From positions 56,740 through 120,739 of the forward strand of contig WBMZ01003058.1 of NCBI GenBank assembly GCA_013400975.1: a stretch of 64,000 bases of DNA. The letters are read 5' to 3'. Both the position numbers and the translations under genes were made by a program. The stretch comes from Atrichornis clamosus (taxonomy: Eukaryota > Chordata > Aves > Passeriformes > Menuridae). Positions 33,401-44,217 of this stretch are shown piece after piece. The notes below the pieces were generated by a model, which was not told the origin of the DNA, did not search any database, and saw only the letters and a list, made by a program, of their open reading frames with translations. Position 1 is the stretch's first letter. Each line of letters begins with the position of its first letter.

Positions 33401-36400
33401 GGTTGATTAGCTGATCCAATACTAATCCAGCAAAAATTACTCACTTTTTGCTAGGTGACCTCCCTATTAGATAATAAAGCTGGTGCAGATAACCCGGGGA
33501 TTTAAGGAGCTCAAGCTGGGGCAACAGAAACAAAGGGAGTACCAGCTCCCATTTTACTGTGATCCACCACAGAATACTTTCTGTGGATCATGTGCAAGGC
33601 CAAGTTTCTCTTCAACACACATCAGCTGGATGCCAAATGATCTACAGCCTTCTTTCAGTAGTGTTCATAAATCACCAAGGAACCTAAGAACCCAGTTAGG
33701 CATAGTTTAAAGAGAGTTAAACTAATGGTAACTTCAACAGACTGCTGTATTCTCAAAACTTCTTGCAGCTTTCAGAGCTGCACTTTCAGAAGTGTGACAA
33801 TTTTCATGGGTTGCACGTGTGGTATTTGAAGAAGTGCACACATTAACCAGTAACACCAGTGTCATACTTTAACCTCAGCTGGCAATGAAGTACCTACCAC
33901 ACAGCCACTCACTCACTCCGCCTGCCCCCGCATTGGGATAGGAAGGAGAATCAGAGAAAAGGTAAAACCCATGGATTGAGAGAAGAACAGTTTAATAACT
34001 GAATAAAATATTATTGTAAGAATAAAATAAAAAGGAGAGAGGAATAAATCTCAAGACAGCCAAGTGATGCACAATGCAATTGCTCACTCCCCACTGACTG
34101 ATGCCCTGCCCCATTCTCCAGCAGTGGTCAGCAGCCCCCAGCCAGCTCCCCCCAGTTTATACATTTGGCTCAACAGTCTGTGGTATGGAATATTCCTTTG
34201 GCCCGTTTGGGTCAGCTGTCCTGGCCATGCTCCTTCCCACCTCCCTGTGGCTCTCCTCACTGGCAGACCATGAGATACTGAAAAGCCCTTGATTAAGGGT
34301 AAGCACTACTTAGCAACAACTAAAGCATCAGTGTGTTATCAATGCTATTTTCATACTAAATCCAAAACAGAGAACTGTACTAGCTACTAGAAAAAAAACC
34401 GAACTCTAGCCCAGTCGAAACCAGGACAACTAGTAACTGCAATAAAACTCTCCTAAACCCCAGAAAGGGCAGAAGTCTTCCGTATTAAGGTTCCTTTTCA
34501 GACAGAGTCATTACTCAATTACCCAAAAGCCTAACTGACCATGCACATACCTATGTAGTATTAAGCTCTGGAGTTAATGAACTCCCATGTCTCAAAGTTC
34601 AACTCCTTGTGATGCCAATTCACCATCAAGATGTCACCAGCACCCTAAACTTGCCATCATAGGAATTTTCAAAGCATGATGCAGTCTGAATCTGTTCTAA
34701 TATTCTTATTGCTTCCTTCAGCTGCTGACAGACACTCCCCCACCCTCTTCTTCATCTGTGTCCTTACAAAACTCTCTGCCTTGGCACAAACACATCATTG
34801 AAACACAGGCAAGATAGCTCAGAAAAACCAAATGTCTTGATTAACACTGAGTCATGGCATATTATATGACACGGTACTTATACACTATTCTCTTCTTGAA
34901 ATGCAAGTTACAAAACGTATGTTGCTGCATTTACAATACCACTGTTATCCCCCACATTAAACTGAAGTCACAAAGTCTAGACATGACTCTGAGTTTTTGC
35001 TCTTGTTTATCTTGATCTCATCAGATGAATGATTAATAGTGCTTAACATGACATTCAAGTCATTTTATGTTCCTTGGGGCACTGTGCCAGATTCAGTAAC
35101 TCGAGAGCATTCAGCATAATGGCCAAGATACGTTCAAGGCTATAATACAAAAATGTTATTTTTCTAATATCCTTTGCTCTGTAACATCCTCTTCAGCTGG
35201 CCAGATTGCTTTTTTTCAGCAACTCCTCTGTGCCCATTCTGTCAACTGACCTTTTTTCAACCAGCCTTTGGTAAGGGGGAATGCAGCAGTAACTGCTGCC
35301 ACGCCATTTCTCCTAAAAACCTGTTGCACATTTTTCAGAGTTTCATCAGTTTATGTTCTTTGGGTTCTAACAAATTAACTGGAAACGAACAGCACCATTT
35401 TCCCCAACTTCCCCTAACTTTTGCACATACCAAGTTATTCTAAAATAACAGCTTTGTGCTTTAGAATTCACATTCTCTCTGACAGGCTTATAAACACAGC
35501 CACATCACAATTTCCAAAAGGCGAACTACATCCATCCCCAAAGCAGGGTGTGCAAAGCTGCATTTGCTGTCACTGGACCAAAAAAAAGTCTTTCATAGCA
35601 CGGTGCTAAAAACCCTTTAGGCTGGTTGGTCAAAAAGTTAAGTACTTGGGAGGTTCCTGGAGTTTAGTATTTTTCCTTTGTAGGTCACCTTCTTATAAAA
35701 GATACAGTTCATTTAATATAGCACTTGAAAACAGCTTTACACAACTGGTCATGGGTGACTGCTTGCTGGCACTCATTAGAAACAAGCACTAACATTCAAA
35801 ACTCGTTTAGCAAATAGTCCTAGGACAAAGTCGTATTTTAATTTCAGCAGCCTTGCTAGAACACTTTGATTAGAACTAGCTCCCTTCTTAAATACCTTCA
35901 GATGAAAAGGGCCTGTTGAATCTCCGAGCAGCAGCTACTACTGATTTTTCAGTCAACACCCAGTATTTGACAAGGGCCAAAGGCCTCAATGCCCACATGT
36001 GCTCATCAATACACTCTGGGGAAGAGCCTGCAAAAAATTGCTTCTGCTGCAGAGGAGTCTCATCTGCCTTTTTCTGCTCTTCTGCCATTGTTAATCCTGA
36101 CAGCAGAAAAAGAAAACAACCATGTTGTGCTTATGGAAAAGTAAATGCTCTGTTAAAAAAACAGAGACTGAACGTGTACTGCTGAACTTAACATAAGAGC
36201 AGAGTCAATCAATCTAAAACAGCTGGAGGAAGACGCAAGTTAACCCACCAGTACAACACAGTATTTTTTTCTCTTATATCACTGTGAAAGACTGACACAC
36301 CCCCCACTGCTGCCCAAATCAGGCAGATATGATCTCCAGGAGAACAAAGGCAAACCCGTGGACTCTAACCCTTGCCCAGGGAAACTGTTGTGCCAGTGAA

Positions 36401-39400
36401 TTATAAACAAAACTACTCCCTCACTCCCCTAGTTTCAACACACAGCACAGCAAGCAATGGTTACAAAACCTGCTGGCAGGCAGCAAACTGAGCACCAACA
36501 CTTCCCCTCCCAAAGCACGGAAACACTCCACAGCAATAGCAGACAGTTGACTCCAGCTGCAACTCAACAAGCCATCACCTATGACAAATTTCTTGGTAAT
36601 TCAATGAGAGTTTTCAGGGAGACAGAGCAGGAATGGAGACATGTTACCAGACTTCTGGGCACTGCCTATCCATGGTTGACCAGGTCACCAGTTTGCCTTT
36701 TCTGCAGACTTTCAAGCTCTGACAGTCTGTTCATAACCCAGGCACATCAACTGCCAGCAAAGGATGCATCAGCATCTGACCAACTCAAGCCTGTGGAGCC
36801 TGGAAACCATCTCCATAAATGTGTCACATTGTCTTCACACTAAGTGTGAATGCTTAGAGATATTCTGCTCCGTGTATCCAAAAATGGTTTGCTGTACAAA
36901 AAAAAAAGTGCGTATTTATTACATTCAAGCACTTACTTCAGTGACTAGTAGTCTGAGTAAAATACACATTACTTCCAGTTCTTAGAACAGCAAGTGAAGG
37001 AGAAATTCAGATGTTAAGATCTTTTGATCTGAAGCAAAATGTCAACTCACATGCTTTCAAAGAAATAACATTTCTTCCCAAGAGTTGCAAAAATGGAGGA
37101 AAGGAAGAGGTGATAAAGAAATCTACAGAAAAACAAAATTTGAACACAATCAGCTTTAACAAACAAGGAAACATGGTTTGGTGGACTTCAAACTTGATTT
37201 TGCCAGGCCTCTCCCACTCACACTCAGAAGATGGACTCTACCAACAAAACCTGCAACGCAATTGAGGAAAAACGCAAATACAGAAGCAGATGCCAGGTTC
37301 TTAATCAATACCCCAAAGTACCAACAGAAAAATGCCACACTGAAAAGAAAGCTAAATGGTTTCAAACTGAGCAAGAAACTTGCAAATAGATCTATAAAGG
37401 ATAACATTTCACACAATTAGAATTTACAAATATCAGCTCCAGACAGACTGTTCTTAAGACTCCAACATCTACCACCTTTGACCTTCAAGACTGAGTTTCA
37501 CTCAGTTGGCATGGACCATAAAGACAAGTTGACAATTCCATTTGTTTACATGCACCCTTGTGCAATACCAGAAAGTAATTCTGTAGTCTGCTTTTGTAGA
37601 TAATACAGAAAAGGCTTTGAGTAAGTTCTGTGATTCAAGTTAAAAGCCTCAAGTCATTTGCTCACCTTCAATTATTCTAAAAATTCTCTTTTGCACCTGA
37701 AATTCTGTCACATCCTCTGCCTTCCTCCTTCAAGTCACTTTGGTATTTATGCTCTATAAGGACTCCTGGGGGTACATGGAGATACCATGAAATTTGTCAG
37801 AGGTGAATTAAGTTCTACTTGCAAAGCCCAGACTCCCTGAAAAGTATGAAAAAAGATGAGTATTTACCCAAATTTCTTCTGCCCATTCAGATGTCTTGAG
37901 GGCTACACAAACCTCACAAACCCTTACTGCAGGTTATCAAACACTTCAAAACAGGTCTCCGCTTTATGGGCACATTTTGGTGCCACACAGGCCAACTGCA
38001 CAACGCAGCTCAACTGCACAAAAGATGAAAGGAATCATCATCCAAGCCCAGGAAAACCCGATGACTGGAATAAAGGCAAAGAAAATGGTTCTTTTGTTTA
38101 CCTCCTGTCACTGACAGGTTAAAGTACAAAAGGAAAGAGTCAAGCACAGGGTTTCAGGGCTGCATAAAGAACCCATTCATCACATTGTAAGAAGTCACAT
38201 GCATTTGATTGTGTCAGCTTAACAAAGTCACAGTAGGAGAGACTTCTTTAGGAACTATCATTGCCAGAATTACAAAGGCAGTTAAGACACAGAAACTCTA
38301 GGACAGGAGAAAGGATGCTGTCCCAAAGGCAAGGCAATCCAGGATGTTACAGGAGGGAAGCACCTGCTGAAAAATGCTTATCAGCACATACACAGCACAG
38401 GTAAACCAGAAAAAGGAAAAAAAAGTTTAAACTGTTGAAAGAATAAGAATTATGCAGCTTGTTTGATCCTTTTCTCATCATCAAGTGCTTAACTTGCAGA
38501 TAAATGGTTACTATTTCTTCAAGACACAGAAGGTTCACCATTCACCTGCCACTACATTAACTGGATGTTTAAAGAGAGTAAGATGTGTATCTATTCTTTG
38601 GAACTGGTACTTGAAAGATGGGATAATATATGAACATATATGCACTCTAGGACAGAACAGAGAGTTATGGGATAAAATACAGACAGGGGTTCTGGTATAA
38701 AAGGATATTGATTTTATATGATTTGAATCTTATCATAGGAATCATTATAAAACTGGCAGATTAACAGCACTGGCCGAAGAATGCAGCTGTTTCATTATTA
38801 TTTTGCATAAGCATGGTCCATATGGCTACTAAATCTTTGCTACATGCATTCATGAATTCAGAAACTAGGATCTTTAATCTAATTTTTAGTTCACAGCTAT
38901 GCAACCTCCCAGGTAGGTTACTGGTGCCAGGGTCAAAGGCCTTAGGAAAAAAAAAACTTTAGGAGTAAATCTTATTTCTTAATATCACTTCCATTTTTTT
39001 TCTACGAAAATGCTTTATTACTAATGAGGACCAATATTTTGGGCCATCAAAATCAGAAGTACATAGTATACAATGCAAGCTGTGAGAAAGATGGAAAATA
39101 ATTCTGAACAACGTAATTACATACTTCCATGCCTTCCTCCTTAGAAAAGGTTATTAAAATAATTCATGAAAAACAACTACTACCTCTTAAGAGCTCAGAC
39201 TGCTTACTTCTGCCAAGTGGAGCAGAAAGTGGATATACAAGTAGGCAGAGGGAAGGGAATCTTGTATGGGAGAGTTTGGGAAAGATTTTATATAACTGAG
39301 GAGCTGCAATGATCTAAGTAGAGTAATAGGAGGCAATGGAGAAATAAACAATGCAGTATTATCACAGGATAAAAATATACACATTTTTACACTAATAACT

Positions 39401-41880
39401 CAAGTCTTAGGCCCAGTACATTTTGGGGAAGTGTTGTATCTATTAGAATACATATTTATTATGATAAAAGCTTTCCTAGGTAGAGAGTTTAAAAGCACAT
39501 TAAATGCCAATGGTGGTTCTACCATCAAGGTATGACACAGCTCTCACCCACTTTCCTTCTCCAACACAGGAATTGGTACCATCAGCTTCATCGTGGTTGC
39601 ATTTAGCACTAGAACACTAATGTAGTGGGCACTACTTGAGTCCTTTTATAAGGCTATGTTTAGCTTGAGCACCTAAATATTAATACCATCTGGCCAAGAA
39701 CAATAACCTTATATTACTGTTATCTAAACCAGAGGAAAACCATGCTTTTCAAATAATAAGTCATGCTAAAGAACTAATAAGTCTCTCTGCTGAGACAGTC
39801 GCCCACAGCCAGAATGTACAGTAGAGCAAAAGAGTGAATCCTAGCTGACAGTTGAGTAACAGCTGTGCTGAGGCTTCACAAGCCAGAGGAAGATATACAG
39901 CATAATGTTTTTTCCAGATCATTTAGAACACTGCAGAATATCACATCATAAAGGCCATTTGGCAAGCCAATATTGGTACTTTTGACAGCAAAGTGGTCTG
40001 GGATGATCCATTAGGAGCATCAATTATTCAGCCTTTTAAGACGAAAAATAATTTAAAGACATCACACTAACAAAACCAAGAAATCTCAGAGGACAGGAAT
40101 AAAAGGCTGAAAAAAAAATTCAAAAAAGCAGGAGGCCATGTAAGGCAGAGAAAGTGATGCAGACTAAGATAGAACAGCAAGGCCCAAATGGCAAAAACAA
40201 ATTTCTGTGACAGCATTTTAGAAGACCAGGAAAGAGAAAAGATATCAAACACAAGGAAGACAAGCATTTGTAGTGAGCCAAAACAAAAGGAACACATACT
40301 TTGGTCATAGGGATAAAAGCAAACAAACAAACAGATAACACATGCTAAGATCGCCTGAGAGAATGAAAGTATTTCAATCATTTTATTTCCAAAATTTTAA
40401 AATTAAACACCGATTCATCCAGATAATTTCTGTTTAGCTAAGCAAATGTACAGAAAGAATTAAACTACATAACCGATTATGATATTTTACTTTGGGTTAT
40501 TCCATCTACAGGCAACAGGTAACTCACGTTATTCAACTAGGAAAGTCAGAGACAAGAATGAAAACAGCCTTCAAAACAGGTGATCCCAAACACACCGACA
40601 GATAAACATGTATGTCCAAAATATCTGCTAGCACAACTCAACTTTTCTTTTTCTAGAGAAAAGCTATTGACCAAGACTTTGCACCTTAGACACATGCTTT
40701 ATGACCTTCCACAAAGTGGAAGAAGACTCTGGGTATTTTCCTTACCATGATACTGAGAATGTCCTAGAGCAGTTATAGCAGTGGACAACTTAAGAGTGCA
40801 GATATGAATACCTACTCTGACTCCTCATTACAAGAACACTCAAAACTAAGTTCTGTAAGGGCTCCAACTCATCAAGTTCAGACAGGCTAATACCAGTTCT
40901 CATGTCAGCTGATCCATGACAGTGGTCCACGCACATACCCAGATTTTGTGGCAAATGCAATTACAGCCACAGCCCAACATACATTAAATAGCACCAGCAT
41001 GCTTTTGCTGCTGGATAAAACCACACAGTTGCTGTGACTGAGTTGATACAGTAAACTCATTAATCCATGATAAATTGGATAGTGAGCCTAAGATGAATGC
41101 CTCTTCCACTTAACTATGATGATATTCATCTGACTATATCCTGGGAGAAGCATTAATTACCGTTCTGGAACTCTCTAACCAGAAGGTGCCTTTGTCCAAT
41201 GCTTGGACATTATCTTTGTAGAACACCTAATTAAGCTGTGGAATGCCTTTCTGCATGTGGTGGCTGCTACACTTTACAAATGCTCATGCAACAAAAATTT
41301 AAAGACATTGCCACTGGCTCAAAAAATCTGTGAGACACCAACTGCTAAAGACTGGGGAAGTGTCCTAGGGAAGTAACACAATGTGCTTCCCCATCCTTGT
41401 ACTCTTCCTTGTAAGTCCAGCAATCAAGACTGTCTGAGATAGGATGTCGTGCACTGTGGATGTTTAGTCTAATTCCAACAAGAATGCTTGCAAACAGATT
41501 TTTCTGTCCTAATCGCCAAAACTATACCAATTAGCCGAGGTTCTGATTACGTTTAGCCAGAGTCAATACAACTTCTCCTTTCACTTGTTACAGAAAAAAA
41601 GTTACAGAAAAAAAATCTTTTTATATAAGCAGCAGTTATTTAAAAAAATCTGAAGCACTTATGTCAAAACTCATTTTTCCTAGCAAACCTAACAGGTAAT
41701 CATATAACTTACATTTTCCTGATCAGAAGACAGTGGTGGCTCCACTAAAAGAAGCCTCTGTTGAGAGCTGTCCTCTTCAAAGGCTGCCTGTGTTGTTGCA
41801 GTGTCAGACATGTGTCCTTTTCTGAGCCGTAGACCTGGCTCTGGAGAACCAGCATTATCGAGTTCCGTTAGTTCATTCAT
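21365..41880 (-). CDS. ADIPOR2: ADIPOR2, adiponectin receptor protein 2 (complete CDS, seven exons)
   Basis: A seven-transmembrane receptor of the PAQR family: cytosolic N-terminus, extracellular C-terminus, binds adiponectin, and has a zinc-dependent ceramidase-like core linked to PPARalpha and AMPK signalling. Coding exons on the minus strand are 41880-41713, 28656-28537, 26692-26521, 25870-25684, 24621-24434, 23213-23020 and 21496-21365. They total 1161 bases (386 codons plus TAG) with every junction in phase. The zinc ligands are present at His201 (FSWLFHTVYCHSEG), His347 and His351 (FHSHQLFH), with the acidic partner Asp218 (KLDYSG). All four are one position earlier than in human ADIPOR2. 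Residues near VSQWDMFATPEYRGVRAG and IPERFFPGKCDIW distinguish receptor 2 from ADIPOR1. The N-terminal third (about 1-70) is poorly conserved and acidic. Exon 1 is non-coding and lies at or beyond the right edge. Confidence 0.97.
21497..23019 (-). other. ADIPOR2: ADIPOR2 intron before the last exon
   Basis: A GT-AG intron on the minus strand (donor TGG|GTGAGT at 23019). I see no other gene or recognisable repeat. A pyrimidine-rich plus-strand stretch at 22390-22570 creates several overlapping chance frames. Confidence 0.8.
23020..23213 (-). CDS. ADIPOR2: ADIPOR2 coding exon (TM5-TM6)
   Basis: The acceptor is TTTACCTCCCAG|GA. Two bases complete Gly279, then 64 codons run from VFLGLGLSGVIPTLHFVISE through KAATMGQIGW and ITGAALYAARIPERFF to GKCDIW. 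The donor GTGAGT follows TGG, phase 0. The C in GKCDIW is typical of receptor 2; ADIPOR1 has F. Confidence 0.97.
23214..24433 (-). other. ADIPOR2: ADIPOR2 intron
   Basis: A GT-AG intron between the 24434-24621 and 23020-23213 exons, donor GCAG|GTAAGA. No additional feature recognised. Confidence 0.8.
24434..24621 (-). CDS. ADIPOR2: ADIPOR2 coding exon (TM3-TM4)
   Basis: The acceptor is TTTTCTTCTAG|G. One base completes Lys216, then 62 codons run from LDYSGIALLIMGSFVPWLYY to VSQWDMFATPEYRGVRA, with one base left over. It carries Asp218 next to the zinc site. SQWDMFATPEYRGVR is the receptor-2 form of the loop. Confidence 0.97.
24622..25683 (-). other. ADIPOR2: ADIPOR2 intron
   Basis: A GT-AG intron with donor CCAA|GTAAGT. 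No additional feature recognised. Confidence 0.8.
25684..25870 (-). CDS. ADIPOR2: ADIPOR2 coding exon (TM1-TM2)
   Basis: The acceptor is GCTGTTTTTCAG|GA. Two bases complete Gly154, then 61 codons run from CVFFLCLGIFYMFRPNMSFV to HTVYCHSEGVSRLFS, and AA remains for a Lys codon. It holds membrane helices 1 and 2 and zinc ligand His201. The exon starts in phase 1, the phase left by the novel exon-like unit at 35896. Confidence 0.97.
25871..26520 (-). other. ADIPOR2: ADIPOR2 intron
   Basis: A 650-base GT-AG intron with donor CTAG|GTATTT. No additional feature recognised. Confidence 0.8.
26521..26692 (-). CDS. ADIPOR2: ADIPOR2 coding exon (pre-TM1 cytosolic region)
   Basis: The acceptor is CACTCCTAG|GTA. 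Fifty-seven codons run from VWEGRWRVIPHDVLPDWLKD through NDYLLHGHRPPMPSFRACF to THLL, plus one base of Gly. This is the strongly conserved juxtamembrane stretch of PAQR1/2 (RPPMPSFRACFKSIF, HTETGNIWTHL). In the other frame it appears only as a short shadow, so it was placed by conservation. Confidence 0.97.
26693..28536 (-). other. ADIPOR2: ADIPOR2 intron
   Basis: A GT-AG intron with donor AAG|GTAAGA. It contains an A/C-rich low-complexity patch on the plus strand at about 27846-27892. Nothing else recognised. Confidence 0.8.
28537..28656 (-). CDS. ADIPOR2: ADIPOR2 coding exon (acidic N-terminal region)
   Basis: The acceptor is TTTTTGTCCCTCCAG|TGT. Forty codons from CSEDNKHNDESPQEDEGFMG to HHAMERMEEFVCK, phase 0 in and out. 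The block DE(A/S)PQEDEGFMGMSPLLQAHHAM is conserved with mammalian ADIPOR2. Confidence 0.96.
30717..30795 (-). mobile_element. CR1 LINE fragment, minus orientation
   Basis: CATAGAATGGTTTGGGTTGG, AAGGGAGCCTTAAATATCA and CCCCTGCCAT are the reverse complement of the CR1 3' end. Only about 80 bases remain. Confidence 0.85.
32654..32679. repeat. AATACC hexanucleotide repeat, four copies
   Basis: Four perfect tandem copies of AATACC followed by AA. Confidence 0.9.
33860..34428 (-). mobile_element. Solo LTR of an avian ERVL-like endogenous retrovirus (569 bp)
   Basis: In minus orientation the element starts TGTCCTGGTTTCGACTGGG and runs to a degenerate terminus whose plus-strand text is TGTCATACTTTAACCTCAGC, the layout of a common avian LTR. 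The flanks are ACCAG (33855-33859) and ACTAG (34429-34433), a 5-bp target duplication with one change. No retroviral coding region is present, so this is a recombined solo LTR. Family assignment is from memory of avian LTR text. Confidence 0.8.
35896..36096 (-). other. Candidate unannotated coding exon within ADIPOR2 intron 2
   Basis: On the minus strand, a long pyrimidine tract (TTGTTTTCTTTTTCTGCTG then TCAG) precedes GATTAACA and an ATG in good context (A at -3, G at +4). An open frame of 64 codons starting MAEEQKKADETPLQQKQFF then runs to GAAG|GTATTT. The protein is acidic and basic at the start, then includes LALVKYWVL and VVAAARRFN; I do not recognise it. It ends in phase 1. Joining ADIPOR2 exon 2 to it meets a stop at once, joining it to exon 3 is out of frame, but joining it to exon 5 keeps the frame. 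It could be an alternative first coding exon, a poison exon, a nested gene's exon, or chance. Confidence 0.4.
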
Positions 41881-41948
41881 GAGATGCTGGAAGCCTTCTC
41901 AAATATTCTCTTTCCTCTTGGTTCAGTTTGGCTGATTATGTCTTGGCT
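41713..41948 (-). CDS. ADIPOR2: ADIPOR2 exon 2: 5' UTR end and first coding exon
   Basis: The acceptor is TTTGTCTTTCAG|AGCC at 41948. There are 68 bases of 5' UTR, then ATG at 41880 and 56 codons from MNELTELDNAGSPEPGLRLR to SSDQEN. The donor is AAT|GTAAGT. MNE start, PEP.(I/L)RLRKGH is shared with mammalian ADIPOR2, which fixes the start. The rest of the exon is poorly conserved. Confidence 0.93.
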
Positions 41949-43926
41949 CTGAAAGACAAACAGTTTGTGTAACTCAACTGAAGTTAAAAAGAGTGCAAAA
42001 GTTGGCTGGAAGAATAGCTTGCTTAAAAGCTACCAAACAGCTACGACAAGTGCTTTTAAATGTGCCCAAACTCCCACAGGACCAATTATACAGATTTCTA
42101 CACTGCTGGATAATGAATTCTCATCTTGAGACCACTAACAATTTCATATCCTAACACGAGTTAAACACAACTTTGAAAGATGACAGAAAGCGAGCTTCAT
42201 TAAACAGTCAACCTACAAAAGCACAGCAATTTTTTTATAAATTATTTTTTCGAAGCTGCAAGCACCAGGCTGTTAATACTATTTAGAAATAAACTACTTA
42301 TCACAGGTACGGTATAATTATCATATTTTTGTGGGTATGAAGCTCATATCCAGGCTCAGTCATCTGGCCTAGGTTTCACCATAACTAGGACATTAAGTAC
42401 TGGTAACAGCAATCAAGCAAAGCTCAAGCAGAGCTCAAGCAGCAACTAATTTTAGACAGACTGCAAGGAGGGCAGTAGTACACAGAGATTATGCTTCCCT
42501 TGCTTAAATTAACATGGTCATAATCATTGCCAAGAATGAGTTTGCACCTTTACTTGTACAAGGAATTAGACTAGACAAATTTAAACACCATTCATTCCAT
42601 CACAGAAATCAGAGAAAGGTAAATCCCCCAGGAAATAACCCATGACTTCTACTCAGAGAAGTAATGGTATTTTACACTTACAACACTGTGAAAAGGATTC
42701 AGGGTAAATTTAACTCCAAATGCTAAAGATTTGATTAAATTTGCAGAAAATTAATGACAACTGTTAATCTGAGCCCTCATTCAAGAGCATTATTGGTTAC
42801 CCATTTGTCTTGTGTGGTGGTCACTTCAACAGCCAGTTAAGAGATAGCTGTTTAACACTGGTAGCTTTGGGAGGCACAATATCCACAGAACTTTGCAATC
42901 AGAGTGCCAGAAAGCAGCAGAATGTACTATCAGAATGAAGCCACAGCTGAGGCTTCAGAATCACTTTGAAAGACAATCTTACTTGTTTTGCACTAATCAC
43001 TTGGTGTCATTACTGCAGCACCTAAGTACTCAGATGTGACTAACACGTAACATTAAGACAACCCATCTAACAAGTTTGAACTCCCCAGTATGCATAATTA
43101 AATTGGAATTTTATTGCCCAATAAAAAATACTGAAATTTGTCATAATATAGGAGGGGAAGATTAAAAATATAAGATGGGGAATTGATATTGGCAGTTTTA
43201 TAATAAAATGTCACCTCCAAAATGCCAATAAATAATGTATTCTGTCCTTACAGGAACTAATTTCATTTACATATGATCACTGCAAGATAATTCTCAGCTC
43301 TGACAAATGGGCTATAGTTAATTTTGTTGCAGCAGTTTGTAATATTATATCCCCTCAGCTGCCTGGCAATTCTCAGAGGAGAGAGCTGCTAATGAGCAGG
43401 TAACAGACTCTGCAGAACTAAATGATAGCTCAAGTTGTCCGAGTTCAGTATGGCACACTGCTTTAATCACCCAAGATGGTAAGGTTACAAGAAGCAGAGC
43501 AGACGGCATCCCCACCTTCCTGCTACCTTCACTACAGGGTCAGCAACCTCCATCTGAGAAGTAACATCTACAGTGGCCACAGCTGTTTACCAAGTAAACA
43601 CAAGAGCCACAGGAGAATTAAGATGAGGTCTAACAACATTACACAGGAAGCTCAATGAAGAAGTTGAGCAAGTAGATTTTAAGAGCACGAACAAATATTG
43701 AGAAAGCCACAGAAATGAAATCTTGACTGTTTTTGTCGTACTTCAAGCAGCCAATTCACAATTCTATTTTTATGCAAGAAACATGAAAACATAATCACAC
43801 TGCCATTTGGCAATACTGATGTAAGAAAGAAAAGAGTATGCAACAACAGCTACAGTTTGAAATGAAGCTAATGGGCATCTCAGTTTAAAAGGCAACCTGT
43901 AAGAGACTACTTTCAGTACAGTACTA

Positions 43927-44217
43927 TGCTGGTTTTGGCTGGGGTAGAGCTAATTTTCTTCCCAAATAACCACTATATGTGATGGAGCCCTGCTTTCCTG
44001 GGGATGGCTGAACACCTGCCTGCCCATGGGAAGTGGTGAATGAATTCCTTGGTTTGCTTTGCTTGTATCCACAGCTTTTGCTTTACTTATTAAGCTGTCT
44101 TTATCTCAACCCAGAGGTTCTCTCTTTTACTCTTATGGTTCTCTCCCTCATCCCACTGGGGCAGAGTGAGCAAGCAGCTGTGTGGGGCTTAGTTGCCAGC
44201 TGGGGTTAGACCACAAA
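43927..44217 (+). mobile_element. Degraded solo LTR, avian ERVL-like (internally deleted)
   Basis: It opens with TGCTGGTTTTGGCTGGGG then TAGAGCTAATTTTCTTCC, includes CTCCCTCATCCCACTGGG, and closes with CTTAGTTGCCAGCTGGGGTT plus AGACCACAA. These are the two ends of the same LTR type seen at 33860, here in the opposite orientation and about half as long. The flanks share GTAC, a possible remnant of the target duplication. Confidence 0.75.

Larger units (their letters stand above)
28657..41712 (-). other. ADIPOR2: ADIPOR2 intron 2 (13 kb)
   Basis: An AT-rich GT-AG intron (donor AAT|GTAAGT). It holds a CR1 fragment (30717-30795), an AATACC hexamer repeat (32654-32679), a solo LTR (33860-34428) and an exon-like unit of unknown gene (35896-36096). 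I see nothing else supportable. Confidence 0.8.

Noticed and set aside
36457..36843. 128-codon plus-strand open frame
   Set aside because: Antisense to ADIPOR2, no recognisable family, no promoter or poly(A) signal nearby.
40067..40381. Hydrophobic 104-codon minus-strand frame
   Set aside because: Arises from a purine-rich plus strand, which gives Phe/Leu/Ser-rich translation on the other strand.
21365..41880. Naming the minus-strand gene ADIPOR1
   Set aside because: Loop and helix residues (SQWDMFATPEYRGVR, GKCDIW) and the N-terminal DESPQEDEGFMG block are of the receptor-2 form; 386 codons also fits.
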